Assembly: GCF_003938655.1 (NCBI RefSeq)
Contig: NZ_RJJT01000019.1
Location: forward strand, 62,001 to 126,000
Direction of reading: 5' to 3'
DNA length: 64,000 nt
Origin: Rhizobium pisi
GTDB taxonomy: Bacteria > Pseudomonadota > Alphaproteobacteria > Rhizobiales > Rhizobiaceae
Part shown: positions 43,656 to 51,645 of the stretch, in pieces
Position numbering within the stretch: the first letter of the stretch is position 1
Layout of the letters: each line of letters opens with the position of its first letter
Made by a program: the position numbers and the translations under genes
Notes under the pieces: generated by a model
Told to the model about the DNA's origin: nothing
Database searches by the model: none
The model's input: the letters and a program-made list of their open reading frames with translations, nothing else

Positions 43656-45296
43656 ATGAAACACTTTTTCAACCGCAGGGAAACCATCGTCACCGAAGCT
43701 CTGGACGGTCTGCTTCTGACGAGCAGCAACGGTCGTCTCGCCCGCCTCGATAGCTTTCCCGACATCAAGGTGATCCTGCGCGCGGACTGGGACAAGTCGA
43801 AGGTGGCGATCATCTCGGGCGGCGGCGCCGGCCATGAGCCCTCCCACGCCGGCTTCGTCGGTAAGGGCATGCTGACGGCAGCCGTCTCCGGCGAGATCTT
43901 CGCCTCGCCGAGCGTCGATGCCGTGCTGACGGCGATCCGCGCCGTTGCGGGCCCGAAGGGCGCCCTGCTGATCGTCAAGAACTATACCGGCGACCGCCTG
44001 AATTTCGGTCTCGCCGCCGAAAAGGCGCGCGCCGAAGGCTTCGACGTCGAGATGGTCATCGTCGCCGACGACATTGCCATCCCCGGCATCAACCAGCCGC
44101 GCGGCGTCGCCGGCACGCTGTTCGTCCATAAGATCGCTGGATATCACGCCGAAAGAGGCGAGGACCTGAAGACGGTCGCAGCCCATGCCGTGGCAGCCGC
44201 CGGCGACATCGTCTCGCTCGGCATGTCTCTCTCCACCTGCAGCGTGCCCGGCCAGGCGCATGAGGACCGTCTCGGCGAGAACGAAGGCGAACTCGGCCTC
44301 GGCATCCATGGCGAACCCGGCGTCGAGCGCATCGCACTGCAGCCGGTCGCCGATATCGTCGCCACCATGGTGGCGCGCCTGTCGCCTGCGCTGCGCGAAG
44401 GGGCAAGCCACGCCCTCCTCATCAACAATCTCGGCGCCGTGCCGCCGCTCGAAATGACCGTGATTGCCAATGCCGTACTGTCCTCGCCGCTTGGCCGCCG
44501 CATCCGGCTGATCATCGGCCCGGCGCCGATGATGACCGCGCTCAATATGAACGGCTTCTCGCTGTCGCTGATCCGGCTAGATGCCGCGCGTGAGACGGCG
44601 TTGACGGCGGCGGTCGAGCCGCATGCCTGGATGCCGGCTGTCGAGCGCCACGAGATCCAGATCATCGCTGCACCGAAAACATCAGCCGGCTTGAACGGCG
44701 CGGCCGCAGCCGGGGAGAACGCCCGCAACCGTCGCCTGATCACGGCGCTCTGCGAGCATCTGATTTCGCAGGAAAGCGAACTCAACCGGCTGGATGGTCG
44801 CGTCGGCGACGGTGATACCGGCTCGACGGTGGCGACGGGCGCCCGCAGCGTGCTTGCCCGCTTGGACACGCTGCCGCTCGACCGGCCGGCGGCAACGCTC
44901 GCCGCGCTGGGCGATATTCTCGGCACCAGCATGGGCGGATCGAGCGGCGTGCTGCTGTCGATCTTCTTCACTGCGGCAGCAAAGGCGATGGCCGACAAGG
45001 CCGATATATCGGCAGCCCTTCTTGCCGGGCTCGACAGGATGACGTTCTATGGCGGAGCCGCAGTCGGCGACCGGACGATGGTCGATGCGCTCTCGCCTGC
45101 CCTGCAGGCACTGGCATCCGGCGACGTCGCCGCAGCCGCAAGGGCAGCCGTAGCGGGGGCGGAGTCGACGAAGACGATAACGAAGGCGAGAGCCGGACGC
45201 GCCTCCTATGTCGGCGAAAGGGATCTGGCGGGCGTTGCCGATCCCGGTGCCGTCGCGGTTGCCGGCGCGTTCGACGTGGTGGCAAGCCTCGCCTGA
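43656..45296 (+). CDS. Fused DhaK-DhaL kinase (ATP-type dihydroxyacetone/short-ketose kinase)
   Basis: 546 residues. The DhaK domain (about 1-330) has GGGAGHEPSHAGFVGKGML and the covalent substrate-binding His218 in LGLGIHGEPGVER. A linker (about 340-355) joins it to a DhaL domain (about 356-546) with the Mg-ATP loop GRVGDGDTGSTV (about 381-392) and MGGSSGVLLSIFF. Fusion is the hallmark of single-chain, ATP-dependent kinases of dihydroxyacetone, or of relatives acting on erythrulose and other ketoses. It is the first kinase gene after the transporter, 53 bp from the ATPase gene. Which ketose is used cannot be told. Confidence 0.92.
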   Translation: MKHFFNRRETIVTEALDGLLLTSSNGRLARLDSFPDIKVILRADWDKSKVAIISGGGAGHEPSHAGFVGKGMLTAAVSGEIFASPSVDAVLTAIRAVAGPKGALLIVKNYTGDRLNFGLAAEKARAEGFDVEMVIVADDIAIPGINQPRGVAGTLFVHKIAGYHAERGEDLKTVAAHAVAAAGDIVSLGMSLSTCSVPGQAHEDRLGENEGELGLGIHGEPGVERIALQPVADIVATMVARLSPALREGASHALLINNLGAVPPLEMTVIANAVLSSPLGRRIRLIIGPAPMMTALNMNGFSLSLIRLDAARETALTAAVEPHAWMPAVERHEIQIIAAPKTSAGLNGAAAAGENARNRRLITALCEHLISQESELNRLDGRVGDGDTGSTVATGARSVLARLDTLPLDRPAATLAALGDILGTSMGGSSGVLLSIFFTAAAKAMADKADISAALLAGLDRMTFYGGAAVGDRTMVDALSPALQALASGDVAAAARAAVAGAESTKTITKARAGRASYVGERDLAGVADPGAVAVAGAFDVVASLA

Positions 45297-45343
45297 CCGG
45301 CGTAAAGTTTGAGAGCCGCGCGGGAGACGCGGCGACAGGGAGG

Positions 45344-45964
45344 ATGGCAGTGCAGGCGGAGCCGATGCTGGTGGCAGGATTGATCGAGGTGTGCCGCGCG
45401 ACGATCGCGGAGAACACCGATCACCTCTGCGCGCTCGATCGCGCCATCGGCGATGGCGATCACGGAACCAATATGCGGCGCGGCTGCGAGGCGGTGAGCG
45501 CCGAGGGCGAGAGCCTGTCCAGCCTGCCCTTCCCCGATGCCGTGGAAAAGATCGGTCTGACGCTGGTGATGAATGTCGGCGGTGCCGCCGGCCCGCTCTA
45601 CGGCACGCTGCTGATGGAGATCGGCCGCGAGCTTCGCAAGAGCGATGAGAAGGCCGATTTCTCGCAGGTGCTGAAACAGGCGATCGACGCGGTGGCAAGA
45701 CGCGGGCGCGCCCATGCCGGCGACAAGACCCTGCTCGACGTGCTCTATCCCGTCCATGCCGCGCTGGCGAAGCGGTCACCACTCGGCGACATCGCCCGCA
45801 AGGCCGAGCGCTCTGCCGACAGGACCGCCGCGATGAAGGCAATGCGCGGGCGTGCCGCCTATCTCGGCGATCGTTCGATTGGCCATGTCGATCCCGGCGC
45901 GTCGAGCTGCGCGCTGCTGACCACGGCGATCTGCCGCTATCTCGGGGAGCATCGCCCCCAATGA
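45344..45964 (+). CDS. dhaL: DhaL subunit (ADP-binding) of a PEP-dependent dihydroxyacetone kinase
   Basis: 206 residues, ATG behind CAGGGAGG. GDGDHGTNM (about 36-45) supplies the aspartates that chelate Mg-nucleotide, and NVGGAAGPLYGTLLMEIGRE and HAGDKTLLDVLYP are DhaL landmarks. In PTS-type kinases the tightly bound ADP on DhaL is re-phosphorylated by DhaM. It overlaps dhaM by 4 bp. Its partner DhaK is the free one at 48774 rather than the fusion (inference). Confidence 0.92.
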   Translation: MAVQAEPMLVAGLIEVCRATIAENTDHLCALDRAIGDGDHGTNMRRGCEAVSAEGESLSSLPFPDAVEKIGLTLVMNVGGAAGPLYGTLLMEIGRELRKSDEKADFSQVLKQAIDAVARRGRAHAGDKTLLDVLYPVHAALAKRSPLGDIARKAERSADRTAAMKAMRGRAAYLGDRSIGHVDPGASSCALLTTAICRYLGEHRPQ

Positions 45965-46377
45965 ATGCAAGGACCGACATGACTGCAAAGACCGCAAACG
46001 TGGGGATCGTGATCGTCTCTCACTCGCCGCTGGTGGCAAGGGGTATTGCCGACATGGTGCGCCAGATGGTCGGCGACTGCGTGCCGCTCGCCTGGTCGGG
46101 CGGCAATGTCCACGGCGAGCTCGGCACCGATGCCGGCGGCATCCTGAGAGCGATCGAAGCCGCCTGGTCCGATGCCGGCGTCGCCGTCTTCGTCGATCTC
46201 GGCGGCGCAGAAACCAACAGCGAGATGGCGGTCGAAATGCTGGGACCTCCTCGTTCGGCGCTCGTCTCCATCTGCAACGCGCCTTTGGTCGAAGGCGCCG
46301 TCATCGCTGCCGCTGAAGCGTCGGGGGGCGCGTCGCTGGCCAAGGTCGTCGCCACAGCCGAGGAACTATCCCCCTGA
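45961..46377 (+). CDS. dhaM: DhaM, EIIA-type phosphotransfer subunit
   Basis: 138 residues. Only the EIIA-Man-like domain is present: VGIVIVSHSPLVARGIADMV carries phospho-His21, and VAVFVDLGGAETNSEMAVEM follows. In E. coli DhaM is a three-domain fusion (EIIA-HPr-EI fragment); here HPr and EI are separate downstream genes. ATG at 45961 overlaps the dhaL stop, while ATG at 45979 has a better ribosome site (AAGGA). Confidence 0.9.
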   Translation: MNARTDMTAKTANVGIVIVSHSPLVARGIADMVRQMVGDCVPLAWSGGNVHGELGTDAGGILRAIEAAWSDAGVAVFVDLGGAETNSEMAVEMLGPPRSALVSICNAPLVEGAVIAAAEASGGASLAKVVATAEELSP

Positions 46378-46721
46378 TGACAACAGGATTGCGGATTGAA
46401 AAACAGGAGCCTAGTCCATTGCATGTGAACTGCCAGACGGAGGTGGAAGTCAAGCACGGCGTCGGGCTGCATGCCCGCCCCTCCGTCACCTTCACGCGGC
46501 TTGCGAAGTCCTTTCCCTGTTCGATCGAGGTCGCCGTCAACGGCAGCGACGTCTGGCTGAACGGCAAGAGCATCATCAAAATCATGGGCGCGAGAATCCG
46601 CAAAGGGTCGATCCTCAGGATCCGCGCCGACGGCATTCTCGCCGAAGAGGCGATCCGCGCGCTGAAGGAACTCATCGAGCGCAACTTCGATGAGGAAAAG
46701 AAACATGGCCGAACCGCTTAG
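46377..46721 (+). CDS. HPr phosphocarrier protein
   Basis: 114 residues. HPr core from about 20 with VEVKHGVGLHARPSVTFTRL (phospho-His32) and NGKSIIKIMGARIRKGSILR. It lacks the conserved regulatory Ser46 context of Firmicutes HPr, as expected. The start ATG overlaps the dhaM stop; a TTG at 46419 behind AGGAG would remove the extra N-terminal residues and is an alternative. Its 3' end overlaps the EI gene by 17 bp. Confidence 0.92.
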   Translation: MTTGLRIEKQEPSPLHVNCQTEVEVKHGVGLHARPSVTFTRLAKSFPCSIEVAVNGSDVWLNGKSIIKIMGARIRKGSILRIRADGILAEEAIRALKELIERNFDEEKKHGRTA

Positions 46722-48309
46722 GCTGAAAGCAAAGAGCGCATCCCCGGGCATCGCATCCGGCCCGGCCTTTCTCGCGGAGGAGCCGAACGCTTCTTCCGCT
46801 GCCGAGCGGCTGGGCGCCGCACGTGCGCCTCAAATCGCCGGCGGATTCGGCGCACTGGAAAAGGCGATCGATATCTCGATCGGCGAACTGGAGCGCCTTG
46901 CAGAGGGTGCCGACGCCGAAAGCCGCGATATCATCGATTTCCAGATCGAAGTGTTGCGCGATCCGACGATCGCGGAGGCGACGGGCGCACGCATGCAGGC
47001 CGATGAGAACGTGGTCTTCGCCTGGGTCGCCACCCTCGACGCCTATATCGGCGAACTCGAAGCATCCGATGAGGAACAGATGCGGGCGCGCGCCGTCGAT
47101 ATTCTCGACATCAAGAACCGCGTGCTCGGCGCGCTCGCCGGCACCCCGATCGCCGATTTCCCGCCCGGCTCGGTCTTCGTCGGCAAGGACATGGAGCCCA
47201 GCCGCTTTCTCGCCCATGACTGGTCCAAGGGCGGGGGCATTGCGTTGTTTGCAGGCAGCACCGCCGGCCACGTCGCCCTGCTCGCCCGGGCGAAATCCGT
47301 GCCGATGGTGGTCGGCACAGGCCGCTTTTCCGCCGCAAACGGAGATCCCATCAGCGTGGATGGCGACGCCGGCGCCGTCATCCTGCAGGCGGGCGGCGTG
47401 TTGATCCCACCGCCGCCACCTGCTCAAGCGCCTGCCGGCGACACGCAAATCGAAAGCGGTGAGCTACGCACGGCGGATGGCGTGCCGATCCTCACCTCCA
47501 TCAACATCAACGATCCCGCTGAGATCGATGCCCTCGATCCGGCAACGGCGGGCGTTGGCCTGATGCGCTCGGAGTTTTCAGTCACCTCGATCGCCGATGC
47601 CGCCAATGAGGAACGGCAGCTGGCGATCTATCGCCGCGTGCTGGAGCAGGCGGGCGATAAGCCGGTGATCATAAGAATGCTGGATATCGGCGGCGACAAG
47701 CCGCTTGCCGGCCTCGAAGACCTGCCGGCTCTCGACTCGGGCCTGCGCGGCATCCGGCTGCTGCTTGCACGGCCGGAAATCGCCCGCGTCCAGGCCCGTG
47801 CCCTGCTGCGCGCCGCCGTCTTCGGCAGGCTTTCGGTGATGCTGCCGATGGTGACCTTTCCCGACGAAATCGACAGGATGCGCGAGCTGTTCCGTGAGGA
47901 AGCCGAAAGGCTCGGCCGCCGTGCCCTGCCCCACCGGATGCCGCCGATCGGCATGATGGTGGAGGTGCCGGCTGCAGCGCTGATGCTCGACACCTTCGGC
48001 TCGGCAGCATTCTTCTCGTTCGGAACCAACGATCTCACACAATATCTCGCCGCATCCACGCGCAACGACATCGATGCCGATCCCGATAAGTCAGCGCCCG
48101 CCGTGCTCCGGCTGATTGCCCAGGCAGTGAAGCTTGCCGCCGGCAAGCCCGTCAGCATTTGCGGCGACATGGCCGGCGACCCGCATTATCTGCCGGGCTT
48201 GCTTGCCGCCGGCCTCCGGCATTTTTCCGTGGCGCCGGCCCGGCGTCCCGCGATAAGATCGGCAATCATCGGTCTCAATGCCGATGGCACGAAGGCAGCC
48301 GGAGAATAG
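46705..48309 (+). CDS. ptsI: PEP-protein phosphotransferase Enzyme I
   Basis: 534 residues from ATG at 46705 (MAEPLRLKAKSASPGIASGP); a start at 46690 is possible. Full-length EI: N-terminal helical HPr-binding domain, phospho-His189 in AGSTAGHVALLAR (the usual TSH triplet is AGH here), and the PEP-binding C-terminal domain with VGLMRSEF, LDIGGDKPL, GMMVEVPAA, SFGTNDLTQY and the proton donor Cys in ICGDMAGDP. No GAF domain, so it is not the nitrogen-PTS PtsP. It would phosphorylate the adjacent HPr, which feeds DhaM. Confidence 0.92.
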   Translation: MAEPLRLKAKSASPGIASGPAFLAEEPNASSAAERLGAARAPQIAGGFGALEKAIDISIGELERLAEGADAESRDIIDFQIEVLRDPTIAEATGARMQADENVVFAWVATLDAYIGELEASDEEQMRARAVDILDIKNRVLGALAGTPIADFPPGSVFVGKDMEPSRFLAHDWSKGGGIALFAGSTAGHVALLARAKSVPMVVGTGRFSAANGDPISVDGDAGAVILQAGGVLIPPPPPAQAPAGDTQIESGELRTADGVPILTSININDPAEIDALDPATAGVGLMRSEFSVTSIADAANEERQLAIYRRVLEQAGDKPVIIRMLDIGGDKPLAGLEDLPALDSGLRGIRLLLARPEIARVQARALLRAAVFGRLSVMLPMVTFPDEIDRMRELFREEAERLGRRALPHRMPPIGMMVEVPAAALMLDTFGSAAFFSFGTNDLTQYLAASTRNDIDADPDKSAPAVLRLIAQAVKLAAGKPVSICGDMAGDPHYLPGLLAAGLRHFSVAPARRPAIRSAIIGLNADGTKAAGE

Positions 48310-48310
48310 A

Positions 48311-48724
48311 ATGGCGCGCGAAGACACCGAAGACGCCATTATCGCCTACAAGTCCATTCTGGCGCAGATCATCGACAATAGGCCATCGGGCACGCGCCAG
48401 CGCCTGGCGACGGCGCTTGGCAAACACCGCAGCTTCGTCACCCAGATCACCAGCCCGACCTATGCGACGCCGCTGCCGGCGCGCCATCTCGCGACGATCG
48501 TCCGCGTCTGCCATTTCAGCGCCACTGAGGAGGAACGCTTTCTCGAAGCCTATCAGGCCGCCCATCCTGGCAAGCTGCCGGATCTCGGCCATTCCGAGAA
48601 ATTGCGGCACCTGTCGCTGATGGTGCCCGACTTCGGCGACGACCGAAAAAACCGCCTGCTCGAAGAGGCGATCTCCGATCTGGTGCAGAAAATCGTCGCG
48701 ATTTCAGGGGCGAGTGAGCCCTGA
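48311..48724 (+). CDS. Helix-turn-helix-like protein inside the kinase cluster
   Basis: 137 residues, ATG one base after the EI stop. The segment TRQRLATALGKHRSFVTQIT resembles an XRE-type helix-turn-helix, followed by ERFLEAYQAAHPGKLPDL. I do not recognise a family. Position between ptsI and dhaK suggests a local regulator, perhaps binding the operator-like repeats near 37.8 kb. It is unlike DhaS, DhaQ or DhaR, the known dha regulators. Confidence 0.65.
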   Translation: MAREDTEDAIIAYKSILAQIIDNRPSGTRQRLATALGKHRSFVTQITSPTYATPLPARHLATIVRVCHFSATEEERFLEAYQAAHPGKLPDLGHSEKLRHLSLMVPDFGDDRKNRLLEEAISDLVQKIVAISGASEP

Positions 48725-48773
48725 GTGGTGAACAGGTTGACGTAACGTAATGCTTGGCCTTGGGAGGGGCTTG

Positions 48774-49766
48774 ATGAAGAAGTTCATGAACACTGCGGAA
48801 ACCATGGTCGCCGAAAGCGTCGAAGGCTTCGTGCGCGCCCATGAGGCCTTCGTGGTGTTCGGGACCGAACGCAAATGCATTCGCCGCCGCGATCTCACGT
48901 CGGGCAAGGTGGCGCTCATCTCAGGCGGCGGCGCCGGCCACGAACCGATGCATATCGGCTTCGTCGGCCAGGGCATGCTGGATGCGGCCTGTGTCGGCCA
49001 TATCTTCACCTCGCCGACACCGAGCCAGATCATTGCCGCTATCGAAGAGGCCGATACCGGCGCCGGCTGCCTGCTCGTGGTCAAGAATTACGACGGCGAC
49101 CTGATGAACTTCGAAATGGCGATCGAGATGGCTGGCGATCGCCACAGCCTCGACATGGTCGTCGTCAGCGACGATATCGAGACGTCGAGAACAGGCGAAG
49201 GCCGCGGCCGGCGCGGTGTCGCCGGAACGCTGATCGTCGAAAAGATCCTCGGTGCTGCGGCCGAAGGCGGCATGCCGCTTGCCGAATTGAAGCGGCTTGG
49301 CGAGGGGTTGAACACACGCATCCGCTCGATGGGTGTGGCGCTGAACGGCGTGACCGTGCCGCAGACTGAGCGCACGACGTTTGCGCTCGGAGCCGATGAA
49401 ATGGAAATGGGCGTCGGCATCCACGGCGAGCCCGGCCATGCCAGGCAACCCTTCGCCGCCGCCGACGCCATCATCGCCCATCTCTGCGAAACCATCGCCG
49501 CTGACATCGCCGTGACGCCGGGCACCCGAGCCCTGCTCTTCGTCAACGGTCTGGGCGGCACGCCACCGGCCGAACTCTATCTCGCCTATGCCGGCGCCCG
49601 CCGCTTCATCGAGGAAAGAGGCATCCCGATCGAGCGCTCGCTTGTCGGAACCTACGTCACCTCGCTCGACATGCAGGGATTGTCGGTCACCCTTGCCATG
49701 CTGACCGACGAGGAGATCGCCCTCTGGGACGCGCCGGTGGCGACGGCGGCCCTGCGTTGGCCCTAA
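48774..49766 (+). CDS. dhaK: DhaK subunit (substrate-binding) of a PEP-dependent dihydroxyacetone kinase
   Basis: 330 residues from ATG at 48774 behind GGGAGGGG. SGGGAGHEPMHIGFVGQGML and the substrate-binding His217 in MGVGIHGEPGHARQP are clear. No DhaL domain is fused, so it depends on the separate DhaL at 45344 and DhaM at 45961. It closes the 13-gene series; the next gene converges. Confidence 0.93.
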   Translation: MKKFMNTAETMVAESVEGFVRAHEAFVVFGTERKCIRRRDLTSGKVALISGGGAGHEPMHIGFVGQGMLDAACVGHIFTSPTPSQIIAAIEEADTGAGCLLVVKNYDGDLMNFEMAIEMAGDRHSLDMVVVSDDIETSRTGEGRGRRGVAGTLIVEKILGAAAEGGMPLAELKRLGEGLNTRIRSMGVALNGVTVPQTERTTFALGADEMEMGVGIHGEPGHARQPFAAADAIIAHLCETIAADIAVTPGTRALLFVNGLGGTPPAELYLAYAGARRFIEERGIPIERSLVGTYVTSLDMQGLSVTLAMLTDEEIALWDAPVATAALRWP

Positions 49767-49782
49767 CCGCCATCCAGAAGTA

Positions 49783-50511
49783 TCAGATGTAAAGCGGCGC
49801 CATCTTGCGCCAGGCGCCGGCGCGGTGGGCGCGGCCGTCCCAGACATGCAGCTGATGGCGAATGTTCTTTTCGCCCAGCAGCCGGCTGAGATAGCGGTTG
49901 TTGTCGAGGAAAGGGTCGGCGTCGCCGATTGTGAGAACGATCTCGATCTCGCGCAGCCTGTCGAGCCGCCAGTCGGAGCCGAGGCCAGGCAGGAAATGCG
50001 TCGGCGTGTGGAAATAGACGCTGTCGTCGTAATAGCCGTCGAACAGGTCGCCGAAGGATTCTACCTTCATCGTCAGGTCGTAGCGGCCGGAAAAGGCGAC
50101 GAGCTTGCGGAAGAGATGCGGATGGCGGAAGACGAGGCTTGCCGCCTGGAAGGCGCCGAGGCTGCAGCCATGCACGATGGTGCAGTCATGCGGGTTCTTC
50201 CAAGCCATCAGCGGCAGCACCTCGTTGAGGATATAGTCCTCCAGCGCCGCATGCCGGCGGATGCGCTCGGCAGGATGGTGGTGGAAGCCGTAGAGGCTGT
50301 CGGCCGCCAGGCCCTCGATGCAATAGAGCTGGAGATGGCCGGCCTGCAGCTTGTCGGCAAGGCTTCCGACCAGGCCGAGCTGTTCATATTCGAAGAAGCG
50401 CCCTTCCCGCGTCGGAAAAACCAGCACCTTGGCGCCGGCATGGCCGAACACCAGCATCTCCATGTCTCGATGCAGCCGCTGACTGTACCAACTGACATAT
50501 TCGCGGTTCAT
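49783..50511 (-). CDS. Esterase family (alpha/beta hydrolase) protein
   Basis: 242 residues. Nucleophile elbow HGCSLGAFQAASLVF (Ser near 118), a putative Asp in GDADPFLDNNRYLS and His in HVWDGRAHRAGAW. The sequence opens VSWYSQRLHRDMEMLVFGHAGA, typical of a putative-esterase group often paired with acetyl-xylan-type esterases. Translationally coupled to the upstream esterase gene by an ATGA overlap. Confidence 0.85.
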   Translation of the reverse strand: MNREYVSWYSQRLHRDMEMLVFGHAGAKVLVFPTREGRFFEYEQLGLVGSLADKLQAGHLQLYCIEGLAADSLYGFHHHPAERIRRHAALEDYILNEVLPLMAWKNPHDCTIVHGCSLGAFQAASLVFRHPHLFRKLVAFSGRYDLTMKVESFGDLFDGYYDDSVYFHTPTHFLPGLGSDWRLDRLREIEIVLTIGDADPFLDNNRYLSRLLGEKNIRHQLHVWDGRAHRAGAWRKMAPLYI

Positions 50512-51467
50512 GGCACCCTGAAGAACTGTCCGATCTTATCGCGGAGCACCGCCTCTTGCTCAGCACTTCCAGGGTAATCGAAATGACCGGCGTCCAGGAT
50601 GAAGATTTCATTAAATTTCGGTATCGCATTTGCGACAGCGAACTGGCAGGGCGGCGCCACGGAAGGATCGAAAAGCGCCACCGCCGTCAGCATCGGCACC
50701 TCGATCCGCTGCGCCGCGGTCGCGGCATCATAGAAGCGCAGCGTCTCCAGCACGTTGCCGTGGTCGGCCTGATATTCCTGCACCGATTGCGCGCTGCCGA
50801 CGGTCGGAAGCTTCAGCCGCAGCGGCTGATGCCCGAAGCTCGGCAGCGCGAGATGGCCGCGATCGATGCGTGGATCATAGGCGATCGCCATCGCCCCGAC
50901 CCCGCCCCCGAAACTGATGCCGCTATAGCCGATACGTCCTTCAAGCCAGGGATAGAGCGCCGTCAGGGTCGAGACGGCAAGCCAGATATCCTCGACGCAG
51001 CCGCCGATGATGTAGTCCTTCGGCTTGTCGATATCGTGGAGCACATGCCAGGAGGGATTCTGCGAGATCGGCGGATGGGCGCTGAGTGACAGCCCGCGGC
51101 AGCAGGGAAAGAGGATCGCCGTTTCCTTGAGCGGCAGATCGAAATCCGGCCGGTCCCGCCCGCCGTAACCATGCCCGACGACGAGGCCGCGCCGCACCTG
51201 CCCCTCGCGCGGCAGGATGAGCCAGCCGCCGATCCGGAACTCGCCCGTCGAGAGGTAGACGATATCGAGCACATGCCAGTCGGGATGGCTGATCTCGCTC
51301 TGGGAAAGCGCCGGCCGCGGATCGACATCAAGCGCCTTGCGATATCGCGCCTGCCAGAAAACGTCGAAACCATCAGGCTCCTCCGGCGGCTCGACCGCCA
51401 GCAAGTCTTCCAGCAGCATGCCGTAGGTTGGATCGAAGGCGAAGGGATGTGTCTTGGGAATGCTCAT
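50508..51467 (-). CDS. Acetyl-xylan esterase / cephalosporin-C deacetylase-like hydrolase
   Basis: 319 residues from ATG at 51467 (MSIPKTHPFAFDPTYGM); the frame extends far upstream but only this start gives the family length. Domain AXE1: GWLILPREGQVRRGLVVGHG, CCRGLSLSAHPPIS, nucleophile elbow RIGYSGISFGGGVGAM, and a C-terminal ILDAGHFDYPG His. It overlaps the next gene by 4 bp, so both hydrolases probably act on one substrate. Confidence 0.88.
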   Translation of the reverse strand: MSIPKTHPFAFDPTYGMLLEDLLAVEPPEEPDGFDVFWQARYRKALDVDPRPALSQSEISHPDWHVLDIVYLSTGEFRIGGWLILPREGQVRRGLVVGHGYGGRDRPDFDLPLKETAILFPCCRGLSLSAHPPISQNPSWHVLHDIDKPKDYIIGGCVEDIWLAVSTLTALYPWLEGRIGYSGISFGGGVGAMAIAYDPRIDRGHLALPSFGHQPLRLKLPTVGSAQSVQEYQADHGNVLETLRFYDAATAAQRIEVPMLTAVALFDPSVAPPCQFAVANAIPKFNEIFILDAGHFDYPGSAEQEAVLRDKIGQFFRVP

Positions 51468-51645
51468 CCAAGGTTTCTCTCGTGAAAAGGCTGGCGGCGC
51501 AAGGCTCAGCCGCGCCGGTCGCGAACTTGCACGAGCCACGGTGCGCTTTGGAGCAGTCCGCGTCCTATCGGCATGCATGTTATGATGACGCCGGGCGACC
51601 TCTGGGGACCTTGCCCTGGGCGCCTGCTTCAAAGGAGACAACACC

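Noticed and set aside
48311..48724. Assigning the gene as DhaR, DhaS or DhaQ
   Set aside because: It is too short for DhaR, lacks a TetR fold for DhaS, and has no DhaK-like sequence as in DhaQ.
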